NCBI RefSeq assembly: GCF_004011695.2
Contig: NC_082406.1
Coordinates: 434,001-498,000 of the forward strand
Direction: 5' to 3'
Length of the DNA stretch: 64,000 nt
DNA from: Ascochyta rabiei
Taxonomy: Eukaryota > Ascomycota > Dothideomycetes > Pleosporales > Didymellaceae
Shown here: piece after piece, positions 1 through 10,087 of the stretch
How the letters are laid out: each line of letters begins with the position of its first letter
How positions within the stretch are numbered: the first letter of the stretch is position 1
The notes under the pieces: model-generated
What the model was told of the DNA's origin: nothing
The model's database searches: none
What the model saw: the letters and a program-made list of their open reading frames with translations, nothing else
Translations under genes and position numbers: made by a program

Positions 1-1665
1 ACTAGATGCGCTGAGCCGCTAGGAACAGGACTATAATAGGAGGTTAGGGGGGGTCTATAGGATAATAACCCTAGTTTTAGTGTTAGTAGTTAGTATACTA
101 GGCCCTAGTATACCTCTACTTTTTATTAACGCGCATATGTAATTACTGTAGGACAAAGGTGTTTAGCAGGATGTAGGGCATATAGCTTACCTGTCTGCTA
201 TCTATAATAGAGCCTGCTAGTTCCCTCCTAAGGCTAAGACTACTTAGCAAATTATAGATTGCATGCTTAGTGCTTATAGCACACTGCTATAGTATAGGGT
301 TACGTAGGTTCTGCATTAGGAGCTACTTATAACTACAATAATCTAAAGGGCATATAAATCTAACCTAACAGGCTATCTAGGTGCTAACGCCACGTTCTAC
401 ATTATTAGACGCAACTTCTACTAGAAGGGGATGTTATAGGATGTTTAGTGTTATGTCTATAACTACTACTGTTTTAGCGCGCACGTGTTGCAGCGCTAAC
501 AGCAGGGCTTACTCTAGCTATTGCCTATTACTAACTGTTTTTAGTCCTAGATTTTAATAGACTTTATAGTCAACCTCCTTTAGGCTAATAAGGACGCACT
601 GCGCTATCTCTTAGTTATTACAGATTACCTCTCTAAGTATATGTAGCTTAAGGCAATAACTTCTATAACTATAGAATATTGCGCTAAGGTCTTCTACAAC
701 ACGTAGTAGTAGTTCTAAGGCTTTTCTAGCTCTATAATCTTAAACTACAGCTTAGACTAGCTAGGATATTTTTAGATAACGCTGTGTAGCCTTATAGGGG
801 TGGACTAGCTGCTCTCTACAGCCTATTACCCCTAGACAGACAGAGGGACAGAGTGTGCTAACTAAGAGGTGTAGGTAGTCCTACAGGTTATAGTTGACTT
901 TAAACAGGATAACTAGCCTAACTATCTTCTAGCCTACTAACTAGCACTTAACAATTACAACTCTTTAGTTACTAGGGTTAATTCTATCCTACTTCTCTAC
1001 AGTTATAATATAGACCTCCTGCAGACAATAGTGCTACTAACTGTTAGCTAGAACACACTACAGGGACAGGTAGTCTATTTCCTAGACTACCTCTAGCAAG
1101 GTATAAAGCTTACTTAGGCAGCTATAGCATAGGTGCAACAACGTACCTAGAACGCAACAGACTGTAGCTGTAGGCCTGCAGAGTGGTACTACGTAGGTAA
1201 TAGGGTGTAGTTTTCCCTCTACAACATAAAAACTAACAGGCTAAGCTAGAATCTTAATTAGTTACAAGCCTAGTACACAGTAGTTGCAGTTCCTACCCCT
1301 CTAACAGTTACCCTAGATTTGCTAGGTAACCTCTACAAAACAGTGCATATAGACCTACTAGAACATACAGCTTCTAACCTGTTACTAACACAACGCCTGC
1401 AGGAAAGTAGACTAGGCCTGCTGGTTGTCCTAGGGGAGGACAACCTAACCCTAGCTGAATAGGAGGTAGAGTCTATCCTAAAAGAAAAGGGGGCCTGTAG
1501 GCAGAACAAGTTATAAGTTCTAGTTGAATAGAAAGGATATATAAAGCTAATATAGGAACTACTAAAGGCGTTATAGGATATAACAGTATAGGAGGTCTTT
1601 ATAGTAATACACACAGCATATTAAAAACAGATATAGAGAAGAAGAAACTTTTATTATTTATAATA
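1..1665 (+). pseudogene. gypsy pol relic: RNase H end, integrase, chromodomain-like tail
   Basis: Read in one plus-strand frame with TAG treated as former Gln/Trp. The start gives the RNase H end (DALSR, then EQDYNRRLGG). The integrase core follows: VITDYLSKYMQLKA near 616-657 carries the first catalytic Asp, and YYPQTDRGTE near 822-852 is the second conserved block. Near 1465-1575 EVESILKEK and, a little later, VEQKGYIKLIQE resemble a chromodomain. The frame ends in tandem TAA near 1660. The function would have been integration of element cDNA. TAG occurs dozens of times, so no product can be made. The short minus-strand open frame at 1333-1614 is only a shadow of this region. Confidence 0.9.
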
Positions 1666-3638
1666 ACCCTTATATAGTTCTATTAGAAGATACTGCGTAG
1701 GGCACACAGCCTAGCGTAGAAGAGCTTAGGGACCTTACAGTGTTAGCATAACGCCACCTTAAGCTCTATACTACTAGACAAACAGCAGTAAGCCTTAATA
1801 CTTAAAAAAGATAGAGTTGTTAACAGACAGGGAGTAATAGGCAGTAGTAGCTACGTTCTAGGCCTAGTTTTGCGTAATGCAGCAGCAGCAGCTAACCTTA
1901 TAGTTATTATTATTATCTACCTTATCTACCTTAATAGTGCTGCTATACGTTAGCTATAATATTTCCTTAAGGTTATAGCAGGGCGTGTGCAGCTTTATAA
2001 CAGACAGTAAGTAGTAATAGCAGGTAAATAAGGGCAGCTCTATAGAGGAGGGGGAATAGCAACAGCGTAGGGGTATAGGTAACTCTATAAGAGAGGGAGT
2101 GCAGTAATAGCGCAGGGGTATAGGCAACTTAATAGGGGAAGGAGAGCAGCAACAGCAGGGAGGTAAGCGGAGCTAAGAGACAGACAAGCAGCGCTTGTTA
2201 GGGGAGTTAGAGTAGTAGTAGTAGGATAAGTAAGACAGTAGAGCGTACTCTAGGCAGTAGTAGGGTATAGTAAGCAGGCGCTTAACTTAGTTAATAGTAT
2301 CCTTTAGATTAAGTTAGCTGCACACCTAATATAGGCAGAAAAACTTATAGTAGTATAGGCCTAGACTACCTCTATCTAGTTTATACGCTTAGTTTAGAAC
2401 TAGAAGGCTAACCCTATAGTAGCTATAAACTACTAGAGGTATACATTAAGCTAGTTACTACTATAACGCCTAGACAACAGTATAGCAGGTAGGGTAACCT
2501 AAGTACTAGGCTTAGCAGAGGTACAGGCAGCGTAAGAGGTAGTTAGCCGCTTTGCTAGTGTAGGGTTAGCTAGGGCTAAGTTAAGAGTAGCCTTATACAC
2601 CTGCTAATGCTTATAGTAGGCGCCTAATAAGACTGTTACGTTAGAAAGAAAGACCTATAGAGGCGCTAAGGGGGTAACATATATTAGAAGACAGGCTAAC
2701 GCCCTTAGTTAGCCTTATTAGCGCCTACACCCTAGGTGATAGGTATCTTAATATAGGCGTTACTAGCGCGCACTAACACCTTAACTGCTGTTAGTTAGGA
2801 ATATAGGGCTAGGACAGAGACATATACTTAGATATACTGCTTAAAGTTACACTAGGTGTAGTAGAGCTTAGTATTTATAGTAAAGAGGTTGTTGTTGTAT
2901 ATATAAGTGCGCTTACGCTTAGCATAGGTATAGCACATCTTACTAGCGCTAGGAATATAGTTAGCTATAGAAGGTTAGCAGGTAGGTAGGCCTATAACAG
3001 AAGTAGGACACGTATAAGGCTAACTAGTAAGGATAGTAAGAAGGCGGCATAGGCAGCACAGGACAGCGCTAGTAGAGACAGGGACTAGGTTCTTATTATC
3101 TAAATTACCCTTAACCTTATAGTTGCCTATATAACATTAGTAAGCTTTCTATATATACTATTAGGCCCTGTAACTAAACTAGAAACTATAGAAAAAAAAA
3201 ATACTAGGGGTACATTATAGGCAGAGGGGAGGGACTGTAGTAGACTACAACCGCCCCCTCTAGGGGGACTACTAGCTTCTTCGCTAGTAGCCTAGTAGCT
3301 ATAACTAGAAGTAATAACAGATATAGTAGGTTAAGTATAGGTATAATATATAAAAATAGGGTAGGCGTAGGATAGGTAGGTTAGGCAGGAGCATAGAGTA
3401 GTATAGTGGCTAACTTAGGCAGGTGCGCTAGACAAAATAAAAACAACCTAGGTGCGTGTAGGGACTACCCTAGGTAAACTACAGACTAGACTAGCAGCTA
3501 ACTTACTAAGAGGTAGGCCCTTACGCAACTATAACTAGCTCTAGGGTTTACCTATTACTAGCGTCCCTCTAATCTACGTAAAATATAGAAAGGACCCTAT
3601 AAAATACACTTAGCTAGGGAGAGATAGGGAAAGGAGGT
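1666..3638. other. long 3' region of gypsy copy A, between pol stop and LTR
   Basis: About 2 kb separate the pol stop from the LTR, unusually long for a gypsy 3' UTR. Frames on both strands are almost free of TGA; most stops are TAG, with some TAA, as in RIP-hit coding DNA. Near 2035-2165 the plus strand has two to three imperfect units of about 57-60 nt reading roughly as QQQRRGIGNSIREG with Q from TAG. An antisense frame (about 3060 down to 2030) is at least as protein-like. It may be an accessory or antisense gene of this family. The same region is present in copy B (about 35123-37095). The coding strand cannot be decided by eye. Confidence 0.5.
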
Positions 3639-3794
3639 ATATTATAGGCTTAGACCTTGTCTAAGCCTTAAGCAAGATAGGGCGGTTACGTGCCCTACAG
3701 ACATATTAGAAGGACACGCAACGTGTTACCTCCTTAAGAGATATAATACCATATCGACCCTTATTGCATCCTACCCTAAGGCCAGTCCATAACA
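3639..3794 (+). repeat. LTR of gypsy copy A (156 nt)
   Basis: Begins TATTATAGGC directly after the purine tract ending AAAGGAGGTA and ends CCATAACA. It aligns over its full length with 22730-22884 and 37096-37250, which flank copy B and are bordered by a 5-nt duplication. TAT at the start is probably a RIP-altered TGT. Confidence 0.85.
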
Positions 3795-5934
3795 CTCCTT
3801 ATTATTAAGACTAAAAATGCAGAGTATCTCTTACTAGACTAGGTAAGAGTTATACTAAGCCTAGCAATAGATAGCTTTAGAAATCTAGAAGGGGAAAGTT
3901 AGCGCTATGTCTGCTAGGAAAGTATAGAGAGCACTACTATACTTATTTACATAACCTAACAGTAATAAAGGTCCTAGCGTAAGCATCTAATAAGAACTAG
4001 TAATATCCTTATATAATCCTATCTCTAGAATCTCTATAGTTTCTCTGTCCTCTATAACTAGCACGTACTAAGGAAGTATAGTTTAACGTTATATTAAAGA
4101 TAGTCTAGTAGAACTATATAGCAGTGCTAGGTAGGAGATCCTAACGTCCCTATACTTACAAGGGTACTTCTTCTACTTAGCACCTACTACATCTTATACT
4201 AACTTAGGGTAGTTAACTATATCTACCTACCCTTTAATATAACTATAACGTTACTTAATTCTATTATCTTTCTGCTAGGCTAAGTATTCTAGAACTAAAT
4301 TATATAAGCCTTCTAGAGTCATAGTGCAGTTATCTTTATTCTTATTATTAAAGAATACTAATTCTTATATTATATCTATTCCCCTACCTACCTCTATAGC
4401 GTTGTAGAGGTTATAATCCACATGCTTAAAGAACATCTAATCTCTAGGCTTAGTGTATTTAGTGTAGTATAGGTAGGAGATTAAGTTAGTTTGTTAACAA
4501 AGTACTGTATAGTAAAGCTAGTACTGCAGATTACCCCTTACTAGCTGTTAGATAACAGAGTAGTACATAATTCTATACTACCCTAAGTTACTTTTACTAT
4601 GCTTTATATAAGTATAATAGATATATATATTAAAGTAGTTATCTAGAATCTTCTAGAGTTCTAGATTATTTTAAAATATAGAGGCAAACACAGAGACTAT
4701 AATAGTGCCCTTCTGGTTTAGACTGTCTACCTTAGCTTAAAAATGTTAAATAGGTGCCTAGAGATAAAGTTACTCTAGTTAAGGTTAAGTACTGTAGGAA
4801 CTAGGCAGAATTAATAGGACTGTAGACTATCTATTGTGTTTAGTGCACAGAGCTGCTCTTAAAACAGGATCCTAGTTTTTAGGTTGCTCCTCTACTTCCC
4901 CTAGCTAGTCTTATTCTTATATATTAACATAAGGAGGTTAGATATTATAGTAGTGTTAAGGGTACAGACTAGTAAGCTAATTTTACTAGCAGTGTACTAG
5001 AAATAAGGAAAGTAAACCTATAATAGGTTAACTGTGTAGTAGGTAATTATTCTTCTACTAGGACTTCCCTCCTTTTAGGTTTCTCCTCTCTTATAGCACT
5101 CTTAGACCTATGCATCTAGGAGCTTTACACAATCTAGATCCTTAAGGAGCTTCTAACTAATCTTTGTACAGAGGAGGATAAAGGCAGATTAGCTATTAGT
5201 GCATTTGCACTTAGCGCTATTCTAGATTTTATTTATTACGTCTTTACTAATCTCTGCGTCTTCCTACATAGACTAAACGTCTAATGTTAATAGGTAGTTA
5301 ACTCTAGGGCTTATAACGTCTTAAAATAATCTAAATTCTATTAGCCTATTTAACAATTGTTCCCTAGTTTAACAGTCCTCTAGCACTAAAGTAACAGAGC
5401 TAAATTACGGTCCTCTAGACTGTTAGTGCTTACATATTGCATCTATTATACAGCGCTGCTTTCCTGTTTTATTAACACCTAACTTAAAGGCTATCTAGTT
5501 AAGGTTGTTAGGTGTTGCAGACAACAGGTTTCTTTAGTGTTCTTGTTTAATGCTTTTAATAACATCCTTAGGGAATTTGTTACCTGTTAGGAATAGCTTT
5601 GTATTAGTCTATAGCCTTATTAAAGTAAGGGATAATCCTCCTAGGGAAACACTTAATTAGCCTGCGGTCCTTATGCTTATTGCTAGCTTAGTAAGTAACT
5701 ATAACCTAAATAGTAATGCTAAAGTGGCTAGTGTCTAAACTCTATTAAGAATGTACTCTAGCGCTGCTTATAGTAGTGAAAGGAAGTTCCAAGAGCTAAA
5801 TATTATAGCATTTAATGCTGCCTACTCCTAAGTAATTCTTTCTTTTAGTAAGTAGGGTGTTCTAACACCTTTTAGGTTAAAGATTAGTGCTAGTAGTTAG
5901 GTCTTCTATAGTGTAAGTGCTTACATCTACTGTT
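3795..5934 (-). other. RIP-degraded former coding DNA, unidentified
   Basis: AT-rich and littered with TAG. The minus strand from about 5280 to 4000 keeps a protein-like frame: FFKHVDYNLYNAIEVGRG then IDIIQELVFFNNKNKDN around 4340-4440, and RDVRISYLALLYSS around 4110-4160. I cannot place it among gypsy gag-pol, Tc1/mariner or hAT products. It may be a non-LTR gene, another transposon's accessory protein, or a host gene duplicated and mutated by RIP. Copy A's LTR ends exactly at its left edge, so this DNA may be the insertion target. Confidence 0.4.
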
Positions 5935-6096
5935 AGGCTCTTAGCCTTACTCTTAGCCTCAGGCATATGGATGCGTCCACCTCTAACCTGTAATGGCAAT
6001 AAGTACTGTTCTGGCCGCTGTCTCACTATCAAAGTGAGCATTGTTACCTTTTTGAGGCATGCTTGGCACGGTGGGCAGAGCCGTAGCCTTAACAGT
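5935..6096. other. GC-balanced patch spared by RIP inside relic DNA
   Basis: About 160 nt with ordinary base composition and intact CpA/TpG, between heavily RIP-altered stretches. It ends exactly where homology to element C begins (6097). No gene is recognised; the plus-strand open frame 5917-6195 crosses the boundary and is not credible. Confidence 0.4.
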
Positions 6097-7085
6097 TATA
6101 ACCCTCTATCTATTAAGGCTTCTACATTCTCTGTATTACATATAGATACTTTACCTATAAGTAGGCATATATGTTTTAGGTATACTGCCTTATAAAGAGA
6201 AATATTCTTCTTCTTCTTTTTAGACAATTTAATATAGGCTATAAGAGAGGAGATTAGGTCTTAGGCTACTTGTCTTTTCTTAACTTATCTAGAGCAGAAT
6301 CTTTCTAATTTAACTTTAGCTTTAGGCAGTTAGGGCAGTAGTAACTAGTTTCTCTGTACTCAAGGTATGCGTTTTAGCCCTTATGTAGCCTGTCTTAGCC
6401 CTTTTTACCCTTTACTAGGTCCTTACAGAACTTCTTAGACTTAAATAACTTTTTTAGGGTTTTTATGTTCCCCTCTAGATTAGAGTTACTAAATTAGTGC
6501 TTCTGTAGTCCTTTGTTAGTTGTCTTGCCTTTAGCTAGAGTCTTCTTAGGTAGCTGTTAGCTATAATAGCCTAGTCTCTAGTTAATAATATTAGCTTATT
6601 TCTCTACCTTTAGGATTATATCCCTTTATTTATAGAAGATTAAGAATAGGTCTTTTTATATACTAGGACGTAGTACAGCAATATATTCTAGAACCTAGAG
6701 CTCTAGCATATATAAGTTACCTAGTTCTTCCTATAGTAGACGTATAGAGTCTAACAGATCTACAGGGGACTAAAATTTCTACTACTTATATTGCTTTAAG
6801 GATTTATACGCTGCTTACTTACGTTTAGCTAGTATTTCTAGAGCATCTAGTATAATTCTTTTTAGCTCTTACTACGTTGGTTCCTAGGTTAGCTAATTAC
6901 AGCAGTTAGTTGTGCAGTAGGCCTACTACAACATCTTTAGGTTCTCTAAGAGGTACCTTACACTAAAGTTAATCTTCTGTTCCTTTATAAGGAAATTAAC
7001 TAGGGATTATAGGAAGTATCTCTTATAATCTCTCTCTTTATAGTTATATTTAGCGGAATTGCACTTTATATACTTCTATAGAGGT
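6097..7085 (-). mobile_element. gag-protease fragment related to gypsy element C
   Basis: Matches 31309-32297 of element C nearly base for base, in the same (minus) orientation, then diverges at both ends. On the minus strand it reads a cysteine pair (SYYCPNC) near 6330 like a gag zinc knuckle remnant, a Lys-rich stretch, then VEALIDRGL near 6110, which resembles the protease start (ALIDSGA in active elements) with its active-site region altered. No LTR was found at either side, so it is a fragment. RIP stops are frequent. Confidence 0.75.
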
Positions 7086-8626
7086 GTTAAAGTTTTACTT
7101 TAGTTAAAGACCGTAAGCACTGGTTCTATTGGTTCTTAGGGATAAGTACTAGTGGATCGGTTAGGGTTATTAACTAAGCAAAGCTTGTAAGGATAGGGTG
7201 CACTAAATAGTACAGAGTAGACTGTCTAGTTTAAGCGCAGGTTAAGATTCTAAAGACAAACTTAATTAAAAGGTCAAACATAAACTATAAGGGTTGTGTT
7301 CCTACTAACTATATATATTAATAATAGTAGTAGTAATATAGACTAATTAGTGTTAAGAATCCTCTAATCACACTAATAACTAAATACCCTAATTACTGAT
7401 TGTACTAATTACTAATTATACTAATTATGCTAAGCCTAATTATATTACGTAATTCTTAGCCTTTTACTAAGTACTAACGCTGTTATGTTTACTTACGCTA
7501 AACAAGTTAATTTATTATAATTACTGTGCCCTATACACTTTAATTAGCTTATATCCTTCCTATATTCTGTAGATTATAACACTATCCCCCTTCTATCTTA
7601 GCTTAGTCTCTTAAGCATATTTATATAACGTAGGGCCTGTCCTTAATTAGTAGGCATTTTTAACAATGCTAAAACAACTAACTATCTTAAGTTTAGCTTA
7701 CTGTTATTGTCTATACAAGTTTATTAAGTCCTTTAGAGAGATTATAGTGTAAAATTATAAAACTTATATAAAGCATAACTACGTGTGCAAGGTTAACGTT
7801 TAATCTAGAAACTTTAGCAAGTGTGTTTACCTTAGGCAATGTTGTAATATAAAGGTAACTTAATCTAAGTTTACCTAGCTAATATCTAAGAAAGAGAAAT
7901 TGCGTATGTATATAAAGGAGAGTCGCAAAGCACAAACTAAAGCACTTTAACTATTAGAGAAAGCTATAGAAGACTTGCGTGTACCTTATACGCATAAGAA
8001 GCAGTTATAATAATAAGTAAATAATACACTTAGTAATAGAGAAAGTTTCCTATTTTTAAACTAAACTTTAATATATAGATATCTATTACTATTAGATTAG
8101 ATAAGAAGTATCTAAGGGTATAATTAAGATAGAATTTGTGTAGTTAGTAAACATAATTACAGACAGCATAACAAAGATCCTACTAGCAAACAAATAGGAG
8201 GGTTTCCTTTAATAACTTAGCCTAGCTATTACAGAGCTAGTATAGGTAATAAATACTATACCTCTTAAGGAAATTTAAAAGTAACTTAAAGACCTTATAC
8301 TTATATAACTACTAGCTTAATAAGTCTCTAAGCTAAAGGGGTGTGTTAGATAGAATAAGCTCTAGTAAGGTTAGATCTGTACAATTAAGCAGGGACTAAT
8401 AGGCTTGGCACACTAGCAAAGAACCTAAATCTCACTAAACACCGGGGAACAGGAACAGACAACAATTATCAACATTATTAAGTTACCTTATTACACATTT
8501 ATTATACCATCTAACAGTTGTATCTGCCTACTTTGAATTAATCTAATTAAGACGTGTGCTGTAGCTTCTAACAGTAATAGTTAAGTAGAATGTAACTCTT
8601 AGGTATGTATTAAGCACTAGCGCAAG
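7086..8626. other. AT-rich relic DNA, no gene
   Basis: Very AT-rich, with many short direct repeats such as ACTAATTA near 7370-7450. A weak plus-strand frame near 7900-8060 (LLEKAIEDLRVPYTHKKQ) might be a gag relic, but no defining motif is visible. The base composition changes abruptly at about 8640, the right edge of the RIP-affected block. Confidence 0.5.
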
Positions 8627-9334
8627 CTAATTAGAAAATTTAGGTAGACGTGTGTCTTTGTAGTTAAAATTATTATTTGCAAGGGGTTTAAAATCACTAA
8701 AAGCCGTTAGTGGGTCCTTAAGCCACTTCTCTAAGACGCTTGGTGGACTAGAAGTGATATTAAGAGTTGCCATAGTGTATGGTATATGTTTGAGTGCTCT
8801 GTAAGTCTTTTCGATCTTCAGCGCGGTAAGGTTACCGAGGTCTTTCGTCCCAGGCGTGCGGCGCATTTCGCGCACGCAGCATGTTGTACCGCTAGGTAGG
8901 TATCTAGAGTTACATGAGCGTATACAAAAACAGCATTCACTAGGAGAGCCTTCGCCCCAATTCGGTGCAATGCGATGATTGAGTCGTGCGTTACCTTTTG
9001 TGCCAACCATGTTCAATGCATCTCGCACTGAAGAGCTCCACCTGGAAATAGCCACGGGTATATCCCCGCCTGTGAGACTCCTCCGCTTGGTTTCAATATC
9101 TGCAACATTTCGAAATCTAACGCTGACCCACGTTTGCCGTGTCGCCACCGAAGCCGTTTGTAGTAGAGAAGGTCGTCCAAACGAAGGATACATGCACATC
9201 GTAGCAATTGCCGTCGTCCTCGCGCTCCCGCGTCTGTGTGCTGGACAGTGAAGCAGGCCGTATGCTCTGGATAGTGATCTAGGGAGGCACAGCTCAAACG
9301 CTGCAGGGTTGGACGGGACCGTGCAAGCTTGCAT
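8627..9334 (-). CDS. doubtful hypothetical ORF (235 codons)
   Basis: An uninterrupted frame crossing the border between AT-rich relic DNA and normal DNA. The C-terminal third (from about KDLGNLTALKIEKTY) has ordinary protein composition; the N-terminal part is Arg/Ser/Cys-rich and overlaps open frames on both strands, which argues against coding. No domain, signal peptide or splice site was seen. It may be a gene remnant cut by the relic block or chance. Confidence 0.15.
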   Translation of the reverse strand: MQACTVPSNPAAFELCLPRSLSRAYGLLHCPAHRRGSARTTAIATMCMYPSFGRPSLLQTASVATRQTWVSVRFRNVADIETKRRSLTGGDIPVAISRWSSSVRDALNMVGTKGNARLNHRIAPNWGEGSPSECCFCIRSCNSRYLPSGTTCCVREMRRTPGTKDLGNLTALKIEKTYRALKHIPYTMATLNITSSPPSVLEKWLKDPLTAFSDFKPLANNNFNYKDTRLPKFSN

Positions 9335-10087
9335 CGTGCCTATTTCCAGGTGGCTTCCTCACTTCTGCCAGTGTGCTTGTTGCTGCTATTGAAATTATCA
9401 TCATCCTGTGGGACTGCGAAGAGTGCGAGAGTTCCGTGGTCCGGGTCGAAACCATGACAGCGTCACGGGCGGCAGTGTATGCTGCCAACGAGGTGTTTAG
9501 ATTACTGCGGGTGATTACACCAGCGACATGGGGTTTAACGTTGGTGTGTTTTGCGTGTGAAGAGGGCGTTGGTGCAGCATATATCCATGGCGAAGTTAGC
9601 GTCAGAATGACACCGTATTGTTTTTTCCAATCATCAGGTACCATAGTTAGGTGAATGGGATGTAACCACATTTTTTCGATGAATAGCGGGGAGCAGTTTC
9701 CATGTTCAATGTGATTGTAGCTCAGGAGTTATACAGGCCAACTACCACGACTGTGGTCAGCAGTGAGATGAAGACGTCGTCTAATGTTGACGTTTGCTAG
9801 CACGTCTGGTACAAGGATCAGGTTCATAGTAGGTAGTTGGTAGGCAGCAGTCACGACATCACATCACGTCACATCACGTCACATCACATCACGTGCAGTT
9901 CTACGAGTCGAACAGCTAGGGCAAGTAGCCGGGGACGAAAAGACGGACTCACGTCGAAGCTGCGCGGAGAAGACTGCATTAATATCTGGATTCTCAAGCT
10001 ACGGAATTGAGTGTGTAAACTTACATCATCGAACGAGCATCTCAGGCTCCTGTATCATGGCATGTAAATCGGGTAGCGTGTGCCGAC
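9335..10087. other. intergenic, downstream of PRP3
   Basis: Normal base composition. Overlapping open frames at 9294-9671 (minus) and 9373-9654 (plus) mirror each other and show no recognisable domain. The right part is the expected 3' untranslated region and terminator zone of the PRP3 gene. It contains the short repeat at 9856-9893. Confidence 0.5.
9856..9893. repeat. 10-nt tandem repeat (ACATCACGTC)
   Basis: About four head-to-tail units, two of them identical, in the 3' flank of the PRP3 gene. No function is evident. Confidence 0.8.

Larger units (their letters stand above)
1..3794 (+). mobile_element. Ty3/gypsy LTR retrotransposon, 3' half, RIP-degraded (copy A)
   Basis: The 3' half of a gypsy element, cut by the window edge. 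In order it holds the end of RNase H, an integrase, a chromodomain-like tail, about 2 kb without pol motifs, a purine-rich tract (about 3612-3636) and one LTR. It matches 33458-37250 base for base at an offset of about 33457, with differences that are mostly C/T and G/A. Nearly all in-frame stops are TAG at positions where CAG or TGG fits, which is the RIP signature. No intact reading frame remains, so the element is dead. The target-site duplication on its left side lies outside the window. Confidence 0.93.

Noticed and set aside
1333..1614. A minus-strand 93-codon ORF, repeated at 34790-35071
   Set aside because: It lies antisense to the chromodomain-like end of gypsy pol in both copies; conservation comes from the element, not from this frame.
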